A stretch of DNA of 64,000 bases from Aradus depressus (lineage: Eukaryota > Arthropoda > Insecta > Hemiptera > Aradidae): assembly GCA_963662175.1 (NCBI GenBank), contig OY759215.1, positions 11,459,079 to 11,523,078 on the forward strand, read 5' to 3'. Both the position numbers and the translations under genes were made by a program. Below the pieces are notes generated by a model that was given only the letters and a program-made list of their open reading frames with translations, was not told where the DNA came from and searched no databases. Of this stretch, positions 21,601 to 33,459 are shown in pieces; position 1 is the stretch's first letter, and each line of letters starts with the position of its first letter.

Positions 21601-23359
21601 TCATTTTTAAAACCCCTTTCCTATTTTGTTTGTATTTTATTTTTTATCATTTCTTATAAAAAAAATTATCAATAATAAAAAGATATTTTTAAAATCTTTA
21701 GAATTATGACTATTTGAACATTACTTAGAAATATTTCTTGAAGAAATATATTGTGCGTTCCTCCGGCTTTACGATCGGTCCTACCTCAAACTGAGAGAAT
21801 ACTAATGATTCGATACTGAATAAAGAACATTTTTAATGATATTTAACATTTTTCGCAGAGATATTGTGAAACACTTCATAAAAAATACAGAAAAACGTGT
21901 TTAAAAAAAAAAAAAAATGTTCATTTCACAAAAATATATCTGTACCATTTGGAAAAAAGTAGATAAGTCGATTTGTGTCCAAAATGAGATAAATACTCTG
22001 GGCAACCCATATATCCTACACATCGTGTAAAAGTGTGCAAGTCGTAATGTCAATGGTATCCTTGAAAACGCATTGGGCATTTTTATACAACTCGGAAATT
22101 TACTTATGGATTTATACAATTGCATTTATCTATTTTTATCAAAACCGCGTTGGTGCCCTAAATTGGTTAAACGTATTTATCTTGCTTATACAAGAAGAGA
22201 TAATTACCGTTATGCAGTTCTGAAACGCTTCTTTCATTGGCAAAAACTAGATAAGTACGTGAATAACTAGGTAAGTGATGGTGTAAAATAGACAATTCTT
22301 TTGATTTCGGGTGACTAATTAGATAAGTGGGTGTGCAATTTTAGATAAGTCCTAAAAATGTATGATAAAATTAAATATATATGCATTCCATAAATAAATA
22401 TGGAGAAATTGTTGAATAATGGCGGTTGGAAAAATAATTTATCAAAAAAATTCGATTTACACTGAAAACAGAAAACTTCAAAGCGCTGCCCTGAAAACCT
22501 GTGATTTGGACCGGATATATAATATACACTTTTAGTATTGCTGCCATCTTCAACCACGTCTTCACAAATACTGAGTATTTTAAGAGGGTAACAATAACGA
22601 AAGTACTTCCATATTATTAAACTTTTATTAAAGAACATTTTTCTTTAGGAGTAACCGTTTTCGAGTAAATCAAGGAAACATTAAAAAAAAGGTTCAGAAC
22701 GACATTTATCTCGCAAACCGAGTGATCTGAGTTTTTAACGGATTTTCATTAAATCAGAACAAATGAAATCAAATAAAATATCTTTTCGTAAAAATTCATA
22801 AAAAGCTCGATCTCAGATTTTCACACGATAGATACTTTTTCTTATACTGTAAATATAAGATAAACAAAAATTCATTCCAAAGATTTGTGTAATCTGACAA
22901 AAAGTACTCATACATTCCGGAATATTTTTTTTCGACAAAATGCAAAATGAGAGTTCTTTTTGCATAAAATTGCTCATAGAATCCATAAGTGGAGAACCGG
23001 TCCGTTCGATATTGGATGGAGTCAGCCTCAGAAGATAGAACTGGAAAATAAAGTGTTCCTTTAAAATCCAGCCGTCGGTAGGAGCATCATCTGGTTCAGG
23101 TCTCACAGATTTTGTTTTACATTTTACCCGACATTTTCAATTTACCTGTGAAAGTTCGAGGGAATATATTTTTTTTACTTGAACTTTGCACTTGGGTTAA
23201 TGTCTAAAATGCTTAGAGAGTAAAATTTTAAAATCACAACAGACTCGTCTCTAGACACAGTCACAAACTACTGAAGTACACTTTGACTTCATGACTAAAC
23301 ACAGTACAGGACACAATGCAGGTCTTTTGAAAAAACTCGAAATTGAACTCGACACGAAC
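21601..23359. other. dpr intron, unassigned AT-rich DNA
   Basis: No exon seen. 22505-22625 carries a degenerate inverted copy of the GAAGATGGCAGCAATAC block found in the 13.7-kb palindrome. 22780-23110 shares words with 17.65 kb. The remainder is AT-rich. Confidence 0.4.
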
Positions 23360-24110
23360 AAATCAAAATATATAAAAGTCGTTGGTGAATCATTGGCAAT
23401 GTAGTACTTCCCCAGAACGAATTAATCAATTAACTTTACACACCCCTTCCCGACTGTTTGGGCTAATATTCAATATTGATTTTTTCCGGCAATTCTTCCA
23501 GAGGTGTCTTCTTTGTTCTTTTTAGACAATACTTCGGGACACTTACACGTCCCTTCTTCTGGTCACTATGAACATTTTCCTCCTGGGGACCCTCCTTTTT
23601 ATAGCCAAAACCTTGACAGTGGCGGTCTCTCTCTCTGTCTTCCAAGAATTAATTGTTAAAAAAGTCCGAGGTAGTTTACTGATTGGCTGGTGGGTGGACC
23701 AATGGTTTTGGCTATAAAAAGGAGGGGAATGTTCATAGTGACCAGAAGAAGGGACGTGAAAGTGTCCCGAGATATTGACAAAAAAGAATAAAGAAGACAT
23801 CTCTGGAAGAAATTCCGGAAAAAATCAACATTTCAACATCCCAAAGAAGTTTATGAAACGTAATATTCAATAGTTGATTTACACTATGGGCTCATAAATC
23901 CTCATAGAAAGTTTTTTGTCGATAAGTTCATTACATTGGCAGTTATGAGGGTTTTTGAATAGAGGCCCTTTCCCATGAACCCCCCTTCCTCTTTGTCGAT
24001 TCCGCTGAAAGTTAATAAGTGTCGTTCATATGGGATTTTGAATTCACATATGAAATTTTGTGTCGATACATACATTACAACGGCAGTTATTACAGTTTTT
24101 GAGTGTAACA
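23360..24110 (-). repeat. Family A repeat, interrupted
   Basis: Reverse family A in the dpr intron. 23370-23475 holds the 3' end block (GAACGAATTAATCAATTAAC) and 23861-24110 the next modules (AAGTTCATTACATTGGCAG, TCGATACATACATTACAAC). The 385-bp insertion at 23476-23860 divides it. Confidence 0.85.
23476..23860. mobile_element. Promoter-like foldback insertion, 12-bp duplication
   Basis: 385 bp flanked by direct repeats TAATATTCAATA (23464-23475 and 23861-23872), and removing it restores the family A consensus. Inside, about 23476-23612 and 23703-23837 are imperfect inverted arms. Each arm has an outward-pointing TATA box (GGCTATAAAAAGGAGG on + at about 23710, the complement at about 23595), and the central 90 bp has ATTGG (GATTGGCTGG) and CCAAT (GGACCAATGG) boxes. 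The layout is that of a compact bidirectional promoter. The left arm on the minus strand also has ACGTGTAAGTG, a possible splice donor. No transposase is encoded; the origin is unknown. Confidence 0.8.
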
Positions 24111-24258
24111 ACAGCATTAAGTGTTTCACAATATTTCTGCAAAACATGTTAAGTATCATATTAGAGCATATTTTAAATACTTTCTCCTTTTGATTTCGGG
24201 ACAGTGACAAGTGGCCCAAATCCTATTTCGTCCCTAATATAGTTCTATTCTGTTTCAG

Positions 24259-24359
24259 AGTTCCCGGCGGCGATGCAGCACGGAGGCCAGGCTCACCATA
24301 GGATCTCCCACCTCTACTGCCTGGTGATCTGTGTCTGCCTCCTGCTCCTCTCTACGTAA
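24259..24359 (+). CDS. Dpr-family Ig protein, terminal coding exon
   Basis: The acceptor CTGTTTCAG ends at 24258. Two bases complete the split codon from 20554 to give Glu, then FPAAMQHGGQAHHR, matching the E-x-P-x-AMQ segment that follows Ig2 in Dpr proteins. The last residues (LYCLVICVCLLLLST) are hydrophobic and run to the TAA at 24357-24359. Such a tail fits a GPI-attachment signal or a short membrane anchor, so the Ig domains would face outside the cell. Together the two exons give the last 90 or so residues. The intron (20555-24258) is about 3.7 kb and contains a LINE, family A and the promoter-like foldback. No clear poly(A) signal was pinned down downstream. Confidence 0.92.
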
Positions 24360-27300
24360 CCACCCATTCCATCCCATCCACCTCAACCAACCTCAGTCAT
24401 TCCGGTATCTGGACATTTGCCATCAGCTTACTACAGGACAATTCATTGAATTGGGACACTTGCGGACGAACGGGAAGTAGCTAGGCTCAGCTAGTCAGCC
24501 CTTGAGTCGGAGACATTAGTGGACACCAACAATTTTCTGGTTTGTCCACAAGGGCTTATGTTTGCAGTTATAGGTCATATGTTGAATATGCATAAACAAA
24601 TAAGATTCCCTTCCTCAAAAAAGACTAACGGATTTTCATAACTTTTCTAATGTCCATTCTTTCTTTGAATTAAATTTACATTTAAAGATACACTGGGAAC
24701 CCGTTCGCTGTAGCCACAGCTGGGTGGTCATTTCTCTTAACGAGGTTAAAACTGGAGCAAAGTATAATTGCACGTTCCGTTTTATTTGCAAAAGATTGAA
24801 ATTCCCTGTCCCCCATTGGAACTCTTGAAGACTGGCTCAACAATGTCTAGACTAACCACAAGTGACCTATTATCTCATATTATGGAGGATACGCCCGTCC
24901 GCAAATGTCTCAATTCAATCATTTGTCCGCTAATGGTTTGTCCGCAACTGTCCCGTAGCCGCCATCCCTCATCCTTCTGTGTCTCTCTTTCTCACTCTAT
25001 CTTTTTTGGATGTCAAAAAATAATTTTTAAATGTTACTCTCCCCAAACAACTAACACTCTCATCTGTAAACAATGAGTATAAATTTATTCACAGGTCAAA
25101 CTGGAAATATGGACAAGAATAATAGGCCAGATCTAATGTTTTCACTGAAAAGATACTTACTTGGATAGTGTTCAGATGAGAAACTGAACATATGTGATCC
25201 TAATTCAAAGAAATGCTAGTTTTGCGAGGAAATGGCAACTTCTATGCAAAAATCTAATAGGTCCTTCTTTAAAAAGAAGAAAATTTTCCTTGCAGATGAA
25301 GCTACTTTCAAAACTTTGTGACTCATCTATCAAGTGATGCTAAGCGAAAAAAAATTCGAGCATACTTATCTGTAAGGAAATTTAACGCTCTACAAATTTT
25401 TCTTTATAACTTTTTTTTGTACCTGTAATGGTTAACGAGCTACTGGCAAACAAACATCTAAAAGTCAGTTCAGGGTGAAGGCACTAGAGTTCTTACGAGG
25501 TTCCCAAACAAAGTTGTCAAAGAGAATATCACCTTTGTGTTTATTGTTGAATGAAGAACCAAAAAGGAACAAATTCGTAAGAAATTGTATGGACTTTTTT
25601 TTAGTTCCAGTAGATATTAGAGGTCAGACGCATGGTTTTCGAAAAATCTCCGTCGTTTTTTCAATATGGTGGCTGCAGTGAGACTCTATGGGGGATGTTC
25701 ATCCCAGGCAGTGTATGAAGAAAATGTAATTTGACTGTAGTAATTGTATTATGAGCGGATTTCGGACATCAATTTTGAATTTCCAGCTGTTTATACAATA
25801 ATACAGAATGCAGTAGCGTTTTCGCTATGTCCATTTGTATCTCAAAAAGATTTATGACTATATTAAATATAGCCGGATTATCGCTCCGCGTGACTAAGGG
25901 CACAAAACATTAAGACGATGTTCACCAGTCTTTCAGTTCCTTTCCAACGTGCTCTCTAGAGGAGGAGCTCTGAACCTTTCTAGGTTCATGGCACCATTGT
26001 GAAAGGTAGGAAATTTCGTTGCACCCTTGTGAAAAATTTCGTGCAATTGGTTTTCCACACTTTTTATTTTTATTTTAAAGTATAATACATCGAGTAGCTT
26101 ATTTGAAATTTATTACTCAAAAATAACCAAAAAAAACTCTTTAATGGTAAAAAATCAAATATCACCCAGAAATAGTGAAAATCAGTTGAAAAAGTCTATA
26201 AATTTTACGAAAATCTGAGTAACCGTTAGGGAGCTAGCACTGACTTCATGATTTGTCCCACACTTAATCCCCAAAATTTTGAGATGCCACATAGCCTATT
26301 TTTGACAGGACTTTAACAGGAACACTACATATTAAATGTTATTAAAATTCAATCAATTTTATGTTTAGGCTTTCCTCTCTGCTCTTTCAAAATTTAGAGA
26401 TGGCCTATGTCCGTCCTGGATAAATGAGCTATCCACCAGTGAAAGTTTTATGAAAATCGTTCTAGTCGTTTTAAGTATTGCCAGGGGCAAAAACATATAT
26501 TAGCCTCCTTAGTCAGATAATAAAAATTAAGTGTTTTCATGTTTTCCTTAATTGAAAATATTTTTTTATAATATGGCTGATGATTAGCTCCAGCTTTGTC
26601 CCACATTCAGAGGCACACTTAAAATACAAATCACTTTCATTATTTTGTGCTATTTTTTTTCTCTCATCCCTTGAAATCTGGCGTCACACCCCTAACTTTC
26701 ACGACACATCCTGTCCATCATTCCAGTTTGACTCAAGTCCATACACAGTTTAAAGAGGACTATAGAGTTTCCTTACTCGACCGTAATACTTCTGTCTCCA
26801 GATCACCAGTGCTGGCATCTATCTTGTCGAGCCATATTCAAATAATATTTTATAACATTAAATCATTATACGTGTTTAGCTGTTTCCTCTGAGAAAAGAA
26901 CAAAAAAAAAGTATATATTTTAATCGGTTCATTTCATGTCAAATCAACCAGTATGAATCTTTCGGATTTATATGATTCTCTTTATATATGTAAATGCATT
27001 ATGAAAATACAAAAATTTAATTTCGAAATTTTTTGATCTTTATTTTTGAGATACAGGCTTATAAAGAAGAGAAATGTTTCAAAATAAGGCATGTTTTACA
27101 TGTTTTAAATGGTCGTAACTCGAAATTGAATGAAGTTGAGCTATTTATATGATCTCCTAAATTGGGTTTAAATTTTTATGTATAACACTATAACATCTTT
27201 TAATATTTAATGGTTGTCAAAACGTTTTCCCATTCCACGAACTCGAGTTCAATTATCCATTATAAGATTTGGCAGCGATTAAGCACATTTTCATTATAAT

Positions 27301-27394
27301 TCTAATAATTTAAATTAATTTATTATAACTGAAATAAATAAATGTTGAAGTTAATAGTAATGTGAGGCACTAACCAACCCAATAGTTAGTTAGG
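24360..27394. other. dpr 3' UTR and unassigned intergenic DNA
   Basis: The first few hundred bases after the stop are CA-rich and probably 3' UTR. Beyond that I find no gene. 25475-25681 and 26647-26892 (+) are open but unrecognised. 25970-26045 (GGAGCTCTGAACCTTTCTAG) looks like the end of an old hAT-type repeat but I cannot find its partner. Confidence 0.4.
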
Positions 27395-27688
27395 TATTGT
27401 GACTCATGCCAAGGCTTTATCTTTTAGGTCATATCGTCTGCTACCAGAGCGCTCTTTCTTCTGGTTTGGTGGACATGAGCTTGATTCTAGTCTGGGAGTC
27501 TGTTGTCACCTACCCAGGTTCAGTTATCTAAGATGAGGGGGTCTTTAAACATAGTACAGGCTCGGGACCATTGCTTAAGTCCCATCCGAAGGACGGCATG
27601 CTCAAGATTTTTTTACCTTCCGAATAAAAAACCTAAGGGTCTCGGCCGGGTTTCAAACCCGCGATCTTAAGCTCAGTAAACAAGCACC
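27395..27688 (-). mobile_element. SINE-A, near full length
   Basis: From the tail (GTGACTCATGCCAAGGCTTT) through the body (CCCATCCGAAGGACGGCATG) to the inverted B box (GGGTTTCAAACCCGCG) and GCTCAGTAAACAAGCACC. Confidence 0.85.
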
Positions 27689-28123
27689 AGAAGAGTTAAC
27701 ATGCTTATGTAGTTTATATGTATTAAATAATAACTTTTATGGAGCTATATATGTATTTCCCAATGTGTGTCATCGTCTTAAATAATATTAGCGTTATGAT
27801 TGGTAATTAACTTCATCACCACTATTTGTACTTTTTTTCTATAAACCAAAAATTAATATTCGTATAATTGTCAAAATTAAAATGTAAATTAACAAATGAA
27901 CATATAACAATACCTCATCAAATATATAAATTTTACACAAATACTTATCAATCTTATCAGATGGAATAAAATGTCACAAAATCACCCAAAAATCTATATT
28001 TGAAATTTATTAATGGCTCTTTTTCTGAGTCAAAATATTGAAAATTTTGTCCAGACTAGCCACGTGATATATTTATAGGTAGATTTATATGCACTAAATA
28101 CATTTTGAGTTATATATCACACA
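27689..28123. other. AT-rich DNA between two SINE-A copies
   Basis: No gene or repeat border recognised. Confidence 0.4.
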
Positions 28124-28366
28124 GAGGGCGTGTTTGCTTACTGAGCTCAACATCGGGTGTTAAAAACCCAGCCGAGGCCTTTGTTTTTTGCCTGGAAGGT
28201 GATTTGTCCAAGGCTTCTAAGTAAGTAACTGGACCTGGGTAGGCAAACTTTAGAATTGCCACTGTAGAGTCGGGATCAAGTCCACCAGAGAGACGAAAGT
28301 GTACTCTGATAGTAGGCGATATGACCTCTCTTTGTTAAGGCCCGGGCACGAGTTACAATAATTAAC
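28124..28366 (+). mobile_element. SINE-A, near full length, diverged
   Basis: Plus orientation: partial tRNA head (GTTTGCTTACTGAGCTCAAC, then AAAAACCCAGCCGAGGCC), body (CTGGACCTGGGTAGGCAAAC) and tail (CCCGGGCACGAGTTACAATA). It points the opposite way to the copy 430 bp upstream. Confidence 0.8.
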
Positions 28367-30091
28367 TATATATAAACATAAATACATATATATTTTATTT
28401 TATTAAATAATTTTTAAAAAAAATAAAATTAATTAGGTTAATAAAATCAATGTTATAATCAGTATTTTAAATGTCTCGTTCGGAGACTTACTGAGATACT
28501 TAGATACAAGGTCTTGTTTTAAATTTTACTTTAAGCATTTAGAAATATGAATGAAAGTTTCGAACCACGAACTGGGCGACATTTTAGCTTTGAGTGAAAA
28601 ATTGTAAATAATGTTTTGTCAAATTGAAGGGAGGAATTTAAAAGAATAATATATGCATACCTTTTAGTCAAACTTCCTGAGAAAATTTGAATCCACAGTA
28701 TTATTTTGCTCATCTTTTTTTTTTTTTTTTAAATAGGTACATTATCTAAAAAAAATATATATGATAAAATATAAAATATATATATATAACATTAATTTAC
28801 TCAATTAATTACAAAAACACACAACGATGGGTAAAATGCATGTGTAAAATAAGCGAAGTATGTAATTTAACGGAAATATGTAAATAGAATACTGCCTAGC
28901 TGGTAAATAGACAACGTTAAGCTGAGGAAAAAATATGTAAATACATATAGTATATAACCCTCTTTTAAATGATAATACTTACAAATTATAGATACAGAGG
29001 ATGCGAGGTGTCCCCGGTGTGTTTTTTGTTAATATGATTTAAGTCGAATAATTTGAAATACATTGGGACATATGGAGCAGCATACAAATTACTATATTAT
29101 TTGAATATCTTCTTACACAAAACAAAATTATAAACAATTATATAAATAATGAATAAATAAAATAATGTCGTTTCTTTTAATCAATAAATAATTTATGTCT
29201 CATTTTGAAACCTCGCCAGTTTTGAAAGGCCTATTAATAATATAATGTATTAAAAAAAAAAAATAATAATAACATTTATTTGGTTTAGCAGGAAATGATC
29301 CCCACAAATGTATGACAAAACTTTTTTAAGATAGGAAGTCCTGGTACAATCTCAGGTGTAGGCGCTCCTTCTAGTTCCGGAAAAAATATAAATAATAGTA
29401 ATAAATTATTATATATTATATAATTTTTCAAAACATATTATTGTGGAAAACATTAAATTAGAATCCTATTCAACGGACGTTAAATTTTTTAGCTGTTATA
29501 CATAGATTTGGTGTTATGGCCGTTTAAAACCATTTTGCAAACTATTTCTTCCTTTTTGTTAGTCTGTATCACAGAAACTATTTCTCCAAACATTTGAAAG
29601 TTGTAGTTTTTGTCTTCTCATTAGATTATTTATTAAAAAAATCATAAAAATCTTTAAGGTGAAGAATCAAAATATTTATTATTATTGGTTAATTTCACAT
29701 GAATTGACCCAGTCAATAAATAAATAAAAAAATAAAAAGTATATATATTATATATAATTGTACATATATAAACATTATATTATTACCATTAATATAGTCA
29801 CGTATTTTAAACTTGTAAATTAAAAATATTATATGTATTTAAAATTGTATTTATCATGATTTGTTGAGCGGTATTTTTATTATATTTTATCCTGTTTATT
29901 ATAAATATATTTATATAATTTAAAATGTTCTAACAATCTATGGGTCGTTGTACCGTGACAATAGAGAAGAGTGGTACGGCCTAATAGAAGAAAGAGGGTT
30001 TTGTCCATTTTTAGGAATAAGACACTTTTTAATTTCCCTCTTTTCCAAAAAAAAAAAAAAAAAAAATCCCTTTTCCATTGATGTACCTAAG
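28367..30091. other. Very AT-rich DNA, no gene seen
   Basis: Long AT-rich stretch with short AT repeats. The short ORFs show no domain. 29945-30091 lies just upstream of the putative exon at 30092 and includes an A20-type run near 30048-30066. Confidence 0.4.
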
Positions 30092-30160
30092 ATGAAAACT
30101 GAGAGACTGGTGGTTTCCCTGCTGGTCTTCCCCTGGCTTCTCTACTTCATCAGTACTACA
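30092..30160 (+). CDS. Putative signal-peptide first exon
   Basis: An ATG at 30092 opens 23 codons (MKTERLVVSLLVFP, then WLLYFIS and TT) with a charged N-terminus and hydrophobic core, like a secretory signal peptide, and ends exactly at a consensus donor GTAAGT (30161) in phase 0. Base composition rises above the AT-rich surroundings. This is the usual look of a first coding exon of a secreted or membrane protein. No following exon is certain: 38887-39018 is a candidate, but its best frame would need an acceptor two bases downstream of the obvious one. The protein family is unknown; it could also be a chance ORF. Confidence 0.4.
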
Positions 30161-30302
30161 GTAAGTCCATTCTTTGGTTCAATTTGCTTGTTTTTTTATA
30201 TTTATTTTATATTATGCAAGCATGTTTGTTGACTCACTAATCCGGAATAAATGTGTCCCACCTAAGGCATCTTAAAACTTTATTTTTGATATTATATATA
30301 AT

Positions 30303-30938
30303 CAGGGGCGTAGCCAGGGGGGAGGGGGGGGGCGTGCAAGGACGCCAGAGCAAAAAACCAAGATAAAAATTAAATAAACTAAAAAAATTGTTTTTATTAA
30401 GAATGGGATTGCTTGCAAGTTACCAATAGGATCTTCAAATTTCCCGTGCGTCTGATTCCTTCCTAAATCAGCAATCAGCTGTTACATGAATGTACATGCA
30501 CAAAACAAGTCATATTACATTTATTTAAATATACATGAATTCGATGATTTCATTTCCTCGCTCAAAATCGTCATTTATGTTATACTTCATACTCTTAAAG
30601 CTGATTTTACATGCGCAGTAAAAATGCAAACAGCAGCAGCAAATGCACGCTAGTGGATGTGTCATTTAGTCCACAAGGCACATAGACCACAGCGTGCATT
30701 TGCTGCTGCTGGCTTTGCATTTTTGCTGCTCATGTAAAGTCAACTTAGGTATTACAGTCAGTGGTTATCTCAGGGGCAGCTTCTAGAGGACCGAGTCTCC
30801 CAAATTAATAACAAAAAGTCTGCAACGCTAACCACGGAAACTGCGGGCTGTGCCCCCGGGAGTCTATGTATACCCCCACCCTTGTAGCCTAACCCCCCCC
30901 CCTCCCCCCACCTGCTCAAAATCCTTGCTACGCCCCTG
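30303..30938. mobile_element. hAT-type MITE
   Basis: Ends CAGGGGCGTAGC and GCTACGCCCCTG are inverted repeats, flanked by 8-bp near-duplicates TATATAAT (30295-30302) and TATGTAAT (30939-30946). The 8-bp length and CAGGGGCG termini fit hAT. Inside, 30600-30745 forms a strong inverted repeat around CAGCAGCAGCAAATGCACGC. No transposase. G/C-only runs occur near both ends. Confidence 0.85.
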
Positions 30939-30946
30939 TATGTAAT

Positions 30947-31680
30947 AAAGAAAGGAAGTTGGTATCTTTGTGTGTTTTAGGTTTTCTCTGAGACTACTTA
31001 ACCAATTTGGATCATTTTTTCAGTTGAAAGTTTATTTTCTAGTCGAGCATACATTTTATGAATTTAAGGGGTCAGAAAACATGAAATTCCAGTGAAAACA
31101 ACCCGAAAGTGGCGCAAAATGTGAATTATTTAATTTATTAATAAATATCAAGGAATATTACAAATATTTTATACATTTCTAAGACTTGCTTAAAATTAGA
31201 TTTATTTTTTAAATGTATTTAATTTCACCCATGTTTTTTATGGGAGTTTTTCTAATGAAAACCAGTTATATTTGATATCCTATTTATCCATATAGTATTC
31301 TGGACAATTTTTTGGGGGAAAAATGCCCGGGCACTGGACCAATCACATATCGCAAGAGGCCGGTCGCCTCTTCAAAGCCTATCCATGCCCTCTCTAAATC
31401 ATTCACATTTTTTGTATCCCCGTTTTGGCCTTTTGTTAGGGGGGGGGTCCTCTGAAATTTGACTGTCGGCCAAAGTCTCTCAGAGAGAGGGTTGACTTTA
31501 TGTACATAAAAAAAGTGTATTTGATCCCTGGGCAAAATGCCAACGTAAATTGGCCATTAAAGCTGCTTGAAATTCATATTTTGTATACAGAAGTGTTTTC
31601 TCCTCTGGTAGGATTTCGCTTATTCACGTTTTACACGTTGGTTACGACATTAATCTCTTTTAACTTCCCCAACTATAAGA
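30947..31680. other. Unassigned sequence
   Basis: No gene recognised. 31000-31110 has family A-like words (GTCAGAAAACATGAAATTCC). The ORFs at 31284-31688 lack recognisable domains. Confidence 0.35.
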
Positions 31681-33000
31681 AGTATTGAGGAAGTTATATA
31701 ATCGGTCACTCCATATTTACTGTCTTTGTTATATTATTATTATTATTATTATTAATTTGTAATTACTTATTTTATTTATACTTTATTTATTAATGTTATT
31801 TATTTAGTGTGTTAAAGGTTCCTGTATATATGCCATTTTTGTTCAGCTGACCAATATATAATTTTGGAAATGTTAATGTCAATATTGTAAAAGCAATGGT
31901 CCCTGACTCAATCAATTGTATAGGGGCGATCCCTTTAAACAATAAAAATTATTATCATTATTATATATAATCGGTCAAAAATACTATGCGGATTTTTCAA
32001 CGGTATTTCATGTTTTCCGATTTCCTGATTTCTAAAATGAATAAAAAATGTATGTATGTCTGTGTGTGTCTGTAAACACTATAACTCCGGATAGAATAAA
32101 GGTGTCGGCACAAAATTTTATATATGTTTCCAGAACCCTTCGAGGATATCACCTATTGATTTTCAGGCAAATTGGCCAGAGAGAAACAGGGATTGTAGGG
32201 GAGGCTTTAGACAAAAACTTTAATAACCGCCATTGTAATGAATGTATTGACACGCAATTTCATATGCAAAATCAAAGTTCTGTAAAGACGGTAATTGATA
32301 ATTTTCAGCGACATTTGTCGAAGGGAAGGGGGGGACCAGAGAATAGGGCTCGTAGGAAGCCCTTATGCAAGTCAAATATTGAGTTTTGGCCCTACTGACC
32401 TCATGATCGCGGGTTAAAAACCCTCTATTTCAACGCGACATTTTAACGTTTATCCGAATATCGGAACCCTCTAAGAACGACATCTATTGATTTTCAGCTA
32501 AATCGGCCAAAGAAAAGGGGGGGATTAGGGTTGAGACTTAATTAACTCCCCTTCACTCTAATGAGAAAGCATTTATCATAACACAAATAATTTCATATGT
32601 GAATTCAAAACCCCATAAGGACGACACTTTATATTAGAGCGTAATCAGCAGTAGGAAAGGGGGGTGTCAGAGGGGGGGCTGAACTCAAACAGCCCAAGAA
32701 CTGTCGATGTAATGAATGTATCGGTATTAAATTTCATTTTTGAAGTCAAAATCCTATGGGGGGCATAACCTGTCAAATTTCAGCTATATCGGCCGAAGGG
32801 AAGGGAGTTCAGGGGAGGGGGCTCAATTAAAAATCCTTTATAACCTCCGAAGTAATGAATTTATCAACACACAATTTAGTACGAGGATTTAGGAGCCCGT
32901 ATGTAAGTCAACTAATCATCGACTGGTGTTGGAGGTCGAGCGAAAAGTTAATTGATTAATTCGTCCTGGGTAAGTAGATTGGGGTGATTTACCGACGATT
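31681..33000 (+). repeat. Family A, longest copy
   Basis: Best reference copy for the family: start (GAGGAAGTTATATAATCGG), then modules at about 32094, 32237, 32563, 32712 and 32851 each centred on a block like TAATGAATGTATCGACACG, spaced about 140-160 bp, followed by AATTTTCAGC, a GGGAAGGGGGG run and CTCAA...AAAC. It ends in the 3' block (GTTAATTGATTAATTCGTC). A 255-bp LINE end is inserted at 31709. The frame 32048-32398 reflects module periodicity, not a protein. Confidence 0.88.
31709..31963 (+). mobile_element. 5'-truncated LINE end, 14-bp duplication
   Basis: 255 bp inserted in family A between direct repeats TATATAATCGGTCA (31695-31708 and 31964-31977). It ends in AACAATAAAAATTATTATC, a microsatellite-like tail, so it is a truncated non-LTR retroposon on the plus strand. 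No coding sequence remains. Confidence 0.8.
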
Positions 33001-33457
33001 TTTTCAATATCTATGATGCTGTCTTAAAAAATATAAACTCTTATTCTATTCTATAATTGAAGGAAGTGAAGTTTGCCGATTACCTTCTAAGTAGTTGAAC
33101 CAGGGCTTAAGCCGTGTCTGTGCTTTGTGTGCTATTGTGAGGTATATATAGTCCATTCCACGTGCAATCCTGAGATATGCTGATTTAGAAGGGGTAACAT
33201 CCAATACAACATTAGCATATAGAACATACACATATGTATACATATACAACTTAGCATATACATATATGGTTAAACATGGGTAAACATTGGTAAACATGGT
33301 TAAATATGTGGATGATGTGATTAACAGGGGTCTGTATTTGATCAATATGGCTTGCATCAAGATTATAATTGGTACCGGTAATATTTACTCCATTTTTTAA
33401 CTCCTCTCAGAATGTTGTACACCTAATGATGAAAAATATATATATATATATGTTGTG
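33001..33457. other. Unassigned, with TACATATA repeats
   Basis: Includes short tandem words (GGTAAACATGGGTAAACATT) near 33268-33305 and (AT)n near 33437. No gene is seen. Confidence 0.4.
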
Positions 33458-33459
33458 TA

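Noticed and set aside
25475..25681. 68-codon ORF in the dpr 3' region
   Set aside because: No recognisable domain, splice sites or codon bias; surrounding frames show similar chance openings.
32048..32398. 116-codon ORF, with similar frames at 23902-24219 and 45944-46153
   Set aside because: They share Asn/Cys/Ile-rich words because family A modules are near multiples of three; no conserved start, no domain, many stops in other copies.
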